Program-made: the position numbers and the translations under genes
Shown here: positions 27,205 to 35,130 of the stretch, one piece after another
Position numbering within the stretch: the stretch's first letter is position 1
How the letters are laid out: every line of letters begins with the position of its first letter
Assembly (NCBI GenBank): GCA_964608025.1
Contig: CAZSLO010000016.1
Coordinates: forward strand, 1-64,000
DNA length: 64,000 bases
Direction: 5' to 3'
Origin: CAZSLO01 sp964608025
GTDB taxonomy: Bacteria > Chloroflexota > Dehalococcoidia > Lucifugimonadales > CAJWER01
The notes under the pieces: generated by a model
What the model saw: only the letters and a program-made list of their open reading frames with translations
What the model was told of the DNA's origin: nothing
The model's database searches: none

Positions 27205-28100
27205 TGGGAAATCTCAGTAAAAGATCTAAGATAGGCATTTTGGGCGCCGGTGTTGTCGGTAAATCCATAGCTGTTGTACTTTCTAGGAGTGGCTATCCAG
27301 TGGTAGCTACTGCAAGTCGATCATTTTCTTCAGCCCAGGATTTGGCTCACCTCGTAGTTGATTCTCGTGCCTGTGTAAATCCACAAGAAGCCGTAGATTT
27401 TGTAGACGTAATATTTGTCACAACCCCAGATGATTCGATAAACCAGGTTGTATCGGAAATAAACTGGTCGGCAAATCACACAGTAATACATTGTTCTGGG
27501 GTTTCGTCCGTTGATGTTCTTGAACCAGCTTCAGTTAAGGGGGCCAAAGTAGGATCTTTTCATCCAATGCAGGCTTTTGCGTCAGTAGAAAACGGTGTGA
27601 AAAGTATTCCTGGAACTACTTTTGGAATAGAAGGTAGTGAGGAAGTACAAGGATATCTTAAGCAGATGGCCCAAGATGTTGGAGGTCATCCAATATGTCT
27701 TAGTCCTGAAGACAAAGCCTTATATCATCTATCAGGCGTCATGATGGGAGGATTATTATCCGGAGTAGCGGCTGCGACAGCACAATTGTGGGAGCAATTG
27801 GGTATGGAACGGTCAGATGGTATCAGGGCACTAACTCCGATGATTCGACAAGTATCCCAGAACTTATCGGCGGCTGGGGTTCCTGCAGGTATCGCTGGGC
27901 CGTATGCACGTGGTGATGTTGGAACTGTTAAGAAGCACCTCCATACCTTGAGGGCACGGGCTCCAGATGTTCTACCGTTGTACTGTCATATGGGTCTCGC
28001 GGGCTTACCTTTTGCACTTGAAAAAGGAACATTATCGGCGGAAAGGGCTGAGAAAATCCGTGAAATGCTGAATGAGTACTTAGTCTTTGGTTCTGGTTGA
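27204..28100 (+). CDS. Rossmann-like + DUF2520 oxidoreductase, possible ketopantoate reductase (PanG-type)
   Basis: A 298-aa NAD(P)-binding protein. The nucleotide motif is GILGAGVVGKSIA at the N-terminus; FVTTPDDSI and HCSGVSSVDVLEPA are typical of the Rossmann part, and GSFHPMQAF starts the hinge. The helical DUF2520 domain follows (ALYHLSGVMMGGLLSG, AGPYARGDVGTVKKHL). It overlaps the previous stop by one base and lies just before panB. An alternative ketopantoate reductase, PanG, is described from Francisella and Enterococcus and, as I recall, has this architecture. No panE is in view. Confidence 0.7.
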   Translation: MGNLSKRSKIGILGAGVVGKSIAVVLSRSGYPVVATASRSFSSAQDLAHLVVDSRACVNPQEAVDFVDVIFVTTPDDSINQVVSEINWSANHTVIHCSGVSSVDVLEPASVKGAKVGSFHPMQAFASVENGVKSIPGTTFGIEGSEEVQGYLKQMAQDVGGHPICLSPEDKALYHLSGVMMGGLLSGVAAATAQLWEQLGMERSDGIRALTPMIRQVSQNLSAAGVPAGIAGPYARGDVGTVKKHLHTLRARAPDVLPLYCHMGLAGLPFALEKGTLSAERAEKIREMLNEYLVFGSG

Positions 28101-28148
28101 TTAATCTATGGTTTGTGGAAACCGACTAGTAGTGTGATTAGAGGAAAA

Positions 28149-28985
28149 ATGGTGAAGTCATCTAATCAATTCTTGCAAAAAAAGAAACTCGGTGAACGTA
28201 TCTCTATGCTCACATGTTATGACTATCCTACAGCATTGTGGCAGGAAGAAGCGGGCGTAGATATCATATTCGTAGGCGATAGCTTAGGCACAAATATATT
28301 GGGCTATAAAAGCGAGAAGGAAGTTGTACTTGATGATATGGCTCATCATCTAAAAGCCGTTCGGAGAGGCGTCCGCAATGCGTACTTGCTTGTAGATCTT
28401 CCTTACCTTACATATGAGACCCTTGAAGATGCCTACAATAGTGCTTCTCGACTAGTTTCCTTAGGAGCGGATGGGGTCAAAATAGAAGGATTTAGACCTG
28501 AAATAGTGGAATATTTGTCGGCTAATAAAATCGAAGTCTGTGGTCATCTTGGGCTTAACCCTCAACTTCATATGAAAAAGACTCTCAAAGCGGAAACAGC
28601 TGAAAAAGCAGCTAAGTTAATTTCAGAATCAATGGAATTGCAGAAAGCTGGTGCGTGGGGCATCGTGTATGAACTTATACCTGAAGAAGTGGGACGCGAG
28701 GCAACCAATAGACTCTCAATTCCTACAATTGGAATTGGAGCAGGACGCTATACAGATGGACAAGTTTTGGTGGTGTCAGACTTGCTTGGTTTCAATTCAC
28801 TAGACCTAAAACATGTATCCAAGTATGTCGATATCCACGAGAAAGCTACAAATGCTTTGGCCAGATTCGTATCCGAAGTAACGTCTGGCAAGTTTCCAGA
28901 TGAAAAGAACGTCCGTCATCTAGATGAGGATCAGGTGAATTCGCTCAAGAGACTCTTAATAGAGGACAATCACCCGGTTGTGTAA
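28149..28985 (+). CDS. panB: Ketopantoate hydroxymethyltransferase
   Basis: Converts 2-oxoisovalerate to ketopantoate using methylene-tetrahydrofolate. Conserved blocks are LTCYDYPTALWQEE, the metal-binding VGDSLG, DLPYLTYE, CGHLGLNPQ and the catalytic Glu of YELIPEEVG; IGIGAG is also typical. The ATG at 28149 is preferred to a TTG 36 bases upstream because of the AGAGGA site before it. 278 aa, normal length. Confidence 0.94.
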   Translation: MVKSSNQFLQKKKLGERISMLTCYDYPTALWQEEAGVDIIFVGDSLGTNILGYKSEKEVVLDDMAHHLKAVRRGVRNAYLLVDLPYLTYETLEDAYNSASRLVSLGADGVKIEGFRPEIVEYLSANKIEVCGHLGLNPQLHMKKTLKAETAEKAAKLISESMELQKAGAWGIVYELIPEEVGREATNRLSIPTIGIGAGRYTDGQVLVVSDLLGFNSLDLKHVSKYVDIHEKATNALARFVSEVTSGKFPDEKNVRHLDEDQVNSLKRLLIEDNHPVV

Positions 28986-29099
28986 TTGGCAATATCCTCA
29001 AGTTTTGCTTGTCGGTTTTTAGGCCAAAATAGTGAGACAAGGTATTTCTGTCCATTTCGTTTATATTCAGTAAATCTCCGGATATATCTGGGTTGAATT

Positions 29100-29924
29100 T
29101 TGAAAATATTTGATACAGTAAAAGGTTTCAAGGCAGGGTTGACAGACATCACGGGACCGATTGGGCTAGTGCCGACAATGGGCTCTCTCCATGATGGACA
29201 TATGTCTTTGGTCAGACGGGCATGTAACGAAAATATGGCTACAGTGGTAAGTATCTTTGTAAATCCTACACAATTTGCTTCTGGTAATGACTATATCAAT
29301 TATCCACGTGGTATAGACTCTGATTTTAAAAAGCTAGAAGATGCCGGAGTAGACTTCGTTTTTTCTCCGTCAAAAGATGAAATGTATCCTGCCTGTTTTG
29401 ATAGCTATGTGGACGTCGGACGCATCGGAACCCGTCTCGAAGGAACTTCACGCCCTGGACATCTTCGAGGTGTTGCCACGGTTGTGTGTAAGCTACTATC
29501 TATAATCCGCCCTGATAGAGCATATTTTGGACAGAAAGATGCACAACAAGGGCTTGTGATCAAGAGATTGAACTCTGATCTGAATCTAGGTGCTGAGATC
29601 GTGATGTGCCCGACCGTTAGAGAGCTCGATGGTTTAGCTTTGAGTAGTCGTAATTCTTACTTGAGCCCGGTGGAACGCAAGGCGTCGATTGTACTCTACC
29701 GAGCATTGTCACAGGCTATTGGCATGACTAATGCTGATGCGAAAGAGATTCGTGAGAAGGTTCTAAGCGTTTTACAATCAGAGTCTATAGCCGAGGTAGA
29801 CTACGTGAGCGTTGCAGATACCAAGACCTTGGAAGAGTTGTATTTCTTGGAGAGGCCTGCGCTTGTGTCAATTGCTGTTCGTATTGGGAAAACAAGGCTG
29901 ATCGATAACTGTGTTATAACTTGA
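29100..29924 (+). CDS. panC: Pantothenate synthetase
   Basis: Condenses pantoate with beta-alanine using ATP. The nucleotidyltransferase HIGH-type motif is seen in PTMGSLHDGHMSLV and the KMSKS-like SSRNSYLSP near residue 180; VNPTQF, YFGQKDAQQ and the RPGHLRGVATVV block are diagnostic. The start is TTG; no better in-frame start exists nearby. At 274 aa the length is typical. 114 bp separate it from panB. Confidence 0.94.
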   Translation: MKIFDTVKGFKAGLTDITGPIGLVPTMGSLHDGHMSLVRRACNENMATVVSIFVNPTQFASGNDYINYPRGIDSDFKKLEDAGVDFVFSPSKDEMYPACFDSYVDVGRIGTRLEGTSRPGHLRGVATVVCKLLSIIRPDRAYFGQKDAQQGLVIKRLNSDLNLGAEIVMCPTVRELDGLALSSRNSYLSPVERKASIVLYRALSQAIGMTNADAKEIREKVLSVLQSESIAEVDYVSVADTKTLEELYFLERPALVSIAVRIGKTRLIDNCVIT

Positions 29925-29960
29925 TGAAAGGTTGATTAATCACGTAGTTAAGGAAATTTC

Positions 29961-30770
29961 ATGCGTATCCTAGTAACCAATGATGACGGTGTATATTCGG
30001 ATGGTTTATGGAGTCTCGCCGCCGCTTTGAATGAGATAGGGAAGGTCTCTGTAGTTGCCCCGGATAGAGACATGAGTGGTATCGGAACTGCGATGACCTT
30101 ACTTTCGGTTTTAAGGACTGAAAAAATCCAATCTCCAATTTATGGAGTAGATGCAATTGCAGTTCAAGGTACGCCTGCAGATTGTGTAATTCTGGCCCTA
30201 GAGTCCCTTTTTGAACACCCTTTTGACCTCTGCGTTTCGGGCGTGAATCATGGTGCGAATTTAGGTCTCGATATTGTTAGCTCTGGTACTGTAGGTGCTG
30301 CCATGCAAAGTTATTTACGTGGAGTGCCATCAATTGCAGTTTCCGTTGCTTCTCTGACTGAAATCGTTTTTGATATTGCTTCACTTACTGCTAGTGTGGT
30401 CTCGAAGAGGCTTCTTAGAAAGGATTACGCTGAGACTCCCCTTATAAATGTTAATCTGCCTAGCGGGACTAAGCAGAGTATTAAGGGGGTGGGTGTAACA
30501 AGACTGGGCCCTCGAGCCTATTTGGAAAGTGTAATTGAAGGCCATGATGGAAGGAGAACTCATTACTGGATCAAGCACGATCGTATGGTTGGAGCCGATG
30601 CTGGAAAGGATACGGATATCTGGGCTGTTCGAAATGGTTGGATCTCGATTTCTTCTATAGATTGGGGTCAGGTAGATAGAAATCAGGCATTATGGTTGAA
30701 TGACATCGCACGTCTAGTAGCGGATGAATTGAATGTGGATGTTGCGAGCTTTGAAACTATGTCTGGATAA
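29961..30770 (+). CDS. surE: 5'/3'-nucleotidase SurE
   Basis: Metal-dependent nucleoside monophosphatase. The diagnostic N-terminus MRILVTNDDGVYSDG carries the Asp pair. The VAPDRDMSG, GTPADCV and SGVNHGANLGLD blocks complete the active site, with Asn providing another ligand. At 269 aa the length is normal. It lies 36 bases behind panC in the same direction. Confidence 0.95.
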   Translation: MRILVTNDDGVYSDGLWSLAAALNEIGKVSVVAPDRDMSGIGTAMTLLSVLRTEKIQSPIYGVDAIAVQGTPADCVILALESLFEHPFDLCVSGVNHGANLGLDIVSSGTVGAAMQSYLRGVPSIAVSVASLTEIVFDIASLTASVVSKRLLRKDYAETPLINVNLPSGTKQSIKGVGVTRLGPRAYLESVIEGHDGRRTHYWIKHDRMVGADAGKDTDIWAVRNGWISISSIDWGQVDRNQALWLNDIARLVADELNVDVASFETMSG

Positions 30771-30803
30771 ACAGTGGTCTTAAGTCTACAGGTGAGGTGA
30801 ATA

Positions 30804-31130
30804 ATGATTTACGAATATCGTGTATACGAAGCTGTTCCGGGGCGTCTTCAGGATATTGTGGCCAGATTCAGAAACCACACGGTCGAATTGTTCGAGAAGC
30901 ACGGGATTAAGAATGTTGGATATTGGACCCCGAGCATTGGTGGGTACAGCAACGAACTTGTATACATAGTGGGATTCGAGGACGTGCTTCAAAGGGAACG
31001 GGCTTGGGAGAGCTTTCGATCCGATCCCGAGTGGCATAAGGTAGTTGCAGAGACTGAGGCGAATGGTCCTATAGTAGCTAGGATCAGTAATATGCTGCTA
31101 AATCCTACAGACTATTCGCCACTTCAGTAG
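30804..31130 (+). CDS. NIPSNAP-family protein
   Basis: A small dimeric ferredoxin-like alpha+beta barrel protein, 108 aa. The YEYRVYEAVPGRLQDIVARF opening and the NELVYIVGFED ... WESFRSDPEWHKVVAE pattern are typical of NIPSNAP. These occur often beside degradative genes in bacteria, with roles mostly unproven. Its stop lies two bases from the convergent DUF971 stop. Confidence 0.85.
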   Translation: MIYEYRVYEAVPGRLQDIVARFRNHTVELFEKHGIKNVGYWTPSIGGYSNELVYIVGFEDVLQRERAWESFRSDPEWHKVVAETEANGPIVARISNMLLNPTDYSPLQ

Positions 31131-31131
31131 T

Positions 31132-31479
31132 TTAAGAGGTTGAATCTAGCTCATCTGGGTTCTTTGATCTAGAAGTTTCGCAAATCTCGCATTTGCAAAG
31201 TTTACGTAGTAGATCGAAAGGGAATATACCAGTGAAGTGCGCGTCGCTCCAAAGGAACTGTACAGCATATTTTCCTACAATCAAATAATCTTCAGCCCGT
31301 AAGTCTGATTCTATGTTAGCTGGATCTAGTAGCTTGCGTCGGCTCCATTCCTCCACACACTCGGCACACCCGCAGTTTAGCCTTAGATAGCGAGCTTCAT
31401 AAATGCTCTGATGACCATCGTCCCATTCCACTGAGATGTTTCCATCCAGGATGGCTATTTTTGTAACATCTACCGTCAC
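31132..31479 (-). CDS. DUF971 protein with two CxCxxC motifs
   Basis: 115 aa, matching the domain found at the N-terminus of gamma-butyrobetaine hydroxylases and alone in many bacteria. The core VEWDDGHQSIYEARYLRLNC and VGKYAVQFLWSDAHFTGIFPFDLLRKLC are clear. Two identical-pattern Cys clusters are visible, CGCAEC and CKCEIC, which could bind zinc or an Fe-S cluster. Function unknown. Confidence 0.8.
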   Translation of the reverse strand: MTVDVTKIAILDGNISVEWDDGHQSIYEARYLRLNCGCAECVEEWSRRKLLDPANIESDLRAEDYLIVGKYAVQFLWSDAHFTGIFPFDLLRKLCKCEICETSRSKNPDELDSTS

Positions 31480-31637
31480 TCTATAACCTCCATTGCCATG
31501 GGTGCGTTATTTTATTAATAATAGCGGGAGTAGATTTGACATCAATGAATCTCAAGATTCTAAGAGCGAATGGACGCTGGCTTATTTATTGGATGATCCT
31601 AAATATGTAATTTTGAGAATCAGGAATCGAATCTGGT

Positions 31638-32405
31638 CTATGGTTTTTTCGGTGGCTCATGTTCCCAGATACCTCGGGTACCTACATCTACTCCTCCGTC
31701 AACGGATAGTAATTGTCCTGTGACCCAAGATGCCTCGTCAGAAGCAAGGTATGCAGCCGCATATGCTATATCTTCCGGATGTCCTGTCCGAGATAGTATA
31801 TTTGGGGCAGGGGAAATCTTTCCGTCCCGAATTGGTGACCTAAACAGGCCAGCCCCTATCAAATTAACGCGGATGTTGTCAGGATAAAGTTCGCGGGCCA
31901 GGTTTTTGGCAAATCCAATTATCCCTCCCTTGGCGGCTCCATAGGCTGGATTGCCTTCTTGTCGTACGCTGAAGCTAGCAGATACTGCCACTATCGATCC
32001 ACCTCCTGCAACTTTCATTACCGGACGACAGGCTTGTGTAATTTGGTAGAGACTGGTTAACGTGTTTTCAATCGCCTCGAACCAAAACTTTTCGTTTACA
32101 TCATTGAAATCTCGGTTGGGTTCAAATGATCCACCTGCTGCACAATAGGCTATTTCGAGTTGTCCATACGTTGTTACGATATTTTCCACAATTTGCTCGA
32201 CATCCGTTTTTTTTGTTAAGTCGCCCGGCGCAACCGTAACTGTGCCGCCCTCCTTGCGGATTCTTGATGCAGTTTCTTCAAGCTTTTGGGGATTGCGAGC
32301 CGTAATAACGACGTTTGCTCCCTCTTGGGCGAATAGTATAGCTGTGGCTCGTCCCATCCCAGTTCCTACGCCAGCTAACCAAGCGGTCTTACCCTTGAGC
32401 CTCAT
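31638..32405 (-). CDS. Short-chain dehydrogenase/reductase (SDR)
   Basis: Classical SDR, 255 aa from the ATG at 32405, which overlaps the previous stop as ATGA. The cofactor loop is GVGTGMGRATA, a variant of TGxxxGxG. The catalytic Ser is in SIVAVSASF and the Tyr-Lys pair in PAYGAAKGG. CAAGG occupies the NNAG position. Its position directly behind a flavin monooxygenase suggests sequential steps in breakdown of an organic compound. Confidence 0.88.
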   Translation of the reverse strand: MRLKGKTAWLAGVGTGMGRATAILFAQEGANVVITARNPQKLEETASRIRKEGGTVTVAPGDLTKKTDVEQIVENIVTTYGQLEIAYCAAGGSFEPNRDFNDVNEKFWFEAIENTLTSLYQITQACRPVMKVAGGGSIVAVSASFSVRQEGNPAYGAAKGGIIGFAKNLARELYPDNIRVNLIGAGLFRSPIRDGKISPAPNILSRTGHPEDIAYAAAYLASDEASWVTGQLLSVDGGVDVGTRGIWEHEPPKKP

Positions 32406-33439
32406 TGCATATCCTTGTAGTTCGGGAGCCAATTCTTTAAAAGTTTCATCGATCCGGAAACAATTTTTGGATCAATTTGTCCCGTGTTGAATTTTAACAT
32501 CAAGTTAGGGAGGCCAATCTGTTTAAGATGATTGATTTGGTCAAATACCTGGTTTTGGGTACCAATAATGAACGATTTTTCGAATTGGTCTTCATAATCG
32601 TTTGGAGATTCTGGCTTGAGTATGTCTGATTTTGGATTGAGGTTAGCTCTTGCTTTCCTAATATGCTTTTGTTCTATTTGGAATCCCTGCTCAGCTTGCT
32701 CCCGTGCGAGTTCGTAAGTTTCGCCTATAGAAATTCCTTTCCATATCCATATCTGATCGACAGCAGTGTCTATTTCTTTGTCGTCGAACCCAGATTCAGA
32801 CATTGCACCTCGATAGAGGTTTATACGATCCACGATCCCCTGATCTCCAAGTCCTCCCATTAAAATTGGCCTACCGATTGATGCCATTGCCCTGATAGAA
32901 TCTTCGCTCAATGTAGCCCTTAACAAAGGTGGGTGGGGTTTTTGATAAGGACCGGGGCGCAATTCCGGAATCGTAGCTGTCCAGTATTTTCCCTGGTGAA
33001 CTATATCCTTGGCTGTCCAAGCCTTGACGAGTAATTCCTCGGCTTCGTCAAGTTGGTCCATTCCTTGGTTCAATGTAGTGCCGAACCCGGCGTATTCGTA
33101 GTGATTGAAAGCCGATCCTCTTCCAGTACCTACTATGAGCCTGCCATGGCTTAAGTTGTCTAGTAGGGCTGTTTGGACAGCTAGTCTAACCGGATGGTGG
33201 AGGGCCATCTCCACGACTGCGAAACCAATTTTGATTCGTGTTGTCCGGGCTGCGATTGCGGTTCCAAACACAATAGGGTCTGCATATACACTTTCACCAG
33301 TGAAATGATGTTCTGTAAGCCAAATCGCGTCCAGCCCTATCTCCTCCGCCAATTCAGCTTCGGCCAGTGTTGAATCTATTACATTCGAATCGTCTGTGGC
33401 CCTAGTGCTGATCGGCGCTATGAATAGGCCTATCCTCAT
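32402..33439 (-). CDS. Luciferase-like flavin-dependent monooxygenase (LLM)
   Basis: F420/FMN-dependent TIM-barrel oxidoreductase of the bacterial luciferase class, 345 aa. Seen are MRIGLFIAPIS, AIWLTEHHF, GFAVVEMALHHPVRLA and the flavin-binding GRLIVGTGRG. A C-terminal helical tail follows. It oxygenates an unknown substrate using reduced flavin. It overlaps the mini-PSP1 gene upstream and the SDR downstream, both as ATGA. Expanded flavin monooxygenase families are a trait I associate with SAR202. Confidence 0.87.
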   Translation of the reverse strand: MRIGLFIAPISTRATDDSNVIDSTLAEAELAEEIGLDAIWLTEHHFTGESVYADPIVFGTAIAARTTRIKIGFAVVEMALHHPVRLAVQTALLDNLSHGRLIVGTGRGSAFNHYEYAGFGTTLNQGMDQLDEAEELLVKAWTAKDIVHQGKYWTATIPELRPGPYQKPHPPLLRATLSEDSIRAMASIGRPILMGGLGDQGIVDRINLYRGAMSESGFDDKEIDTAVDQIWIWKGISIGETYELAREQAEQGFQIEQKHIRKARANLNPKSDILKPESPNDYEDQFEKSFIIGTQNQVFDQINHLKQIGLPNLMLKFNTGQIDPKIVSGSMKLLKNWLPNYKDMQ

Positions 33440-33687
33440 GGTTGTTCCTTGGTAACGGATTCATTATCAAGTTTTGTAAATGTTCCTTTGGTCGGGCAGG
33501 TTAATTCTGAAAGGAGCACTTGATCTGAAGATATGGCTACTTGGCCTTTAGTTGGTCCGTTACCGTCATCTATCAATACCCAGTCCCCTATTTCCAGATC
33601 TTGTTCATCAGGCTGGAAGAATTTCAGCGGCTCAATTTCTACAAACCTGATTCCGACTATGAATTGTGAGTTCTTGTTGGATGTCAT
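33436..33687 (-). CDS. Mini-PSP1/YaaT-like protein (N-terminal part only)
   Basis: 83 aa that resemble just the start of PSP1/YaaT proteins: FIVGIRFVEIEPLKFF then EIGDWVLIDDGNGPTKGQVAIS, the usual VGVRF ... GDxVxVxTxxGxxxGxV region. The family is normally over 250 aa, and the conserved C-terminal PSP1 domain is absent. It lies two bases after holB, as yaaT does in Bacillus, and overlaps the monooxygenase gene by ATGA, so the short form is not an obvious recent frameshift. Confidence 0.6.
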   Translation of the reverse strand: MTSNKNSQFIVGIRFVEIEPLKFFQPDEQDLEIGDWVLIDDGNGPTKGQVAISSDQVLLSELTCPTKGTFTKLDNESVTKEQP

Positions 33688-33689
33688 TT

Positions 33690-34703
33690 TCAGGACAGCT
33701 TTGGAAGATCTAACATCATCACTTCAATGGCCAACCGGGGGTTCACATTGCGTTCTATCAATATCTTTGTGTCATGGATTGTTTTTATAGCAGAGGCAAT
33801 TTCCTCGAGGGTAAATGTGTCTATAAATGACTTCATTGACTCCCCGTGTAAGTTGGTGGTAGCGAATTCTGGAAGATTCTCCTTTAGGAACAGTACATCT
33901 CGCCACCAACCTAACCACAGGTCTATGTCTTTAAGACCGGCCTCGCGGTCTTTGTCTATCTTCATTCCCAATTTAGCAGCATATGCAAATCTACCTTCTA
34001 TGTCATCCTGAACCGTGTCTCCTATATTGGCTAGGATTTCTTCGAATAGGTTCAGAAATTCATGATCAGTGACAGCACGAATTGCCCATCCTGGGAGGCC
34101 GTTTGAGAGTCTAGCTATATGGTTCGCTCTTGTTTTTTCGATCTCTCTATTTTGTTCTAGGTAGGCCGCAATTATGTTTTTGGACACCGGTTTGAACTCC
34201 GCGATGTGACATCGGGATGTTACAGTTTGGAGCAATCCCTCCGGCCTGGAGGTTGATAGTAAGATAACCACGCTATCTGGCGGTTCTTCCAGTGTTTTGA
34301 GTAGGCTGTTTGAGGCCGCCTCGCTTAATTGCTCTGCCCCGTCGATTATGATGATCCTGTACTGGCCTTCAAATGGTGTGAGTGCCGCGTCTCGTTGAGC
34401 ATCCCGAATTTGGTCAATTGTGATAGCAGTGTGGCCTCGGCCAGTTTCTAACTTTAAACCTTGTAGGCTGATCACATGGACATCTGTATGAATCATTCTC
34501 CTGGTTCGATCACATGTAGAACAACTCCCACACGGTCTTTGAGGTCCTGTGCAATTGAGTGCTGCTGCCAAGTCAAGCATCATGGTCATCTTGCCTATAT
34601 GTTCAGGGCCTATGAATAGATACGCATGTGGTAGCCTGTGTCCTGACAAGGCACGATTAATTGATTCAATAACTTTTTCGTTACCAATCGTTCTCCAGCT
34701 CAT
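33690..34703 (-). CDS. holB: DNA polymerase III delta-prime subunit
   Basis: Clamp-loader AAA+ subunit, 337 aa. The P-loop reads GPEHIGKM (32-39), a degenerate Walker A as expected for delta-prime. The zinc module is CTGPQRPCGSCSTC. The family SRC motif is TVTSRCH and the Walker-B-like IIIDGAEQLSEAASN precedes LLKTLEEPP. It lies between queD and the mini-PSP1 gene in a tight operon. Confidence 0.9.
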   Translation of the reverse strand: MSWRTIGNEKVIESINRALSGHRLPHAYLFIGPEHIGKMTMMLDLAAALNCTGPQRPCGSCSTCDRTRRMIHTDVHVISLQGLKLETGRGHTAITIDQIRDAQRDAALTPFEGQYRIIIIDGAEQLSEAASNSLLKTLEEPPDSVVILLSTSRPEGLLQTVTSRCHIAEFKPVSKNIIAAYLEQNREIEKTRANHIARLSNGLPGWAIRAVTDHEFLNLFEEILANIGDTVQDDIEGRFAYAAKLGMKIDKDREAGLKDIDLWLGWWRDVLFLKENLPEFATTNLHGESMKSFIDTFTLEEIASAIKTIHDTKILIERNVNPRLAIEVMMLDLPKLS

Positions 34704-34713
34704 CGTAATTCGG

Positions 34714-35124
34714 TCAACTGACCTTGTAGGTGGCGTAGCTAGTTGATGTTTCCCAGAGACACACCTTGGAGAGTTCTAGACCTGCCTGCTCAACTTTTTC
34801 AAATATGTGGCGCGCAATATTCTCAGCTGTTGGATTACAGTCCAGTAGGTATACTGGCTCCCCGAGGGTTTTCAACATATCCACAGCAGGATCTTCTTGC
34901 CACAGTATCATTCGATGATCGAGATTGTCGTCAATCCAACTTTTGACTAAATCTCCTAGTTCGTTGAAATCGATTACCATACCTGACTCGTTCAAGTTAG
35001 CTGACTTCACTTCGATTTCGAGTAAGCCGTTGTGTCCATGGAGATATCGACATTTACCAAAGTGATCTACCAGGCGATGTCCGTAACAAAATTCGATGTT
35101 TTTTGCGACACTGTAAAGTGGCAT
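34714..35124 (-). CDS. queD: 6-carboxy-tetrahydropterin synthase
   Basis: Queuosine/pterin pathway enzyme making 6-carboxytetrahydropterin from dihydroneopterin triphosphate. Zinc ligands lie in EFCYGHRL and LHGHNG, the catalytic Cys in GKCRYLHGH. DFNELG, PTAENIA and WETSTSYATY complete the family pattern. At 136 aa the length is typical. It starts six bases after lysA. Other queuosine genes are not in the window. Confidence 0.9.
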   Translation of the reverse strand: MPLYSVAKNIEFCYGHRLVDHFGKCRYLHGHNGLLEIEVKSANLNESGMVIDFNELGDLVKSWIDDNLDHRMILWQEDPAVDMLKTLGEPVYLLDCNPTAENIARHIFEKVEQAGLELSKVCLWETSTSYATYKVS

Positions 35125-35130
35125 AATATT

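Noticed and set aside
31493..31723. Plus-strand 76-aa open frame between DUF971 and the SDR
   Set aside because: Half of it lies antisense to the well-supported SDR; no domain and no ribosome binding site.
33436..33439. Frameshift joining the mini-PSP1 gene to a lost C-terminal part in the monooxygenase region
   Set aside because: The overlapping monooxygenase is full-length from its first residue, and no PSP1-like sequence is seen in other frames downstream.
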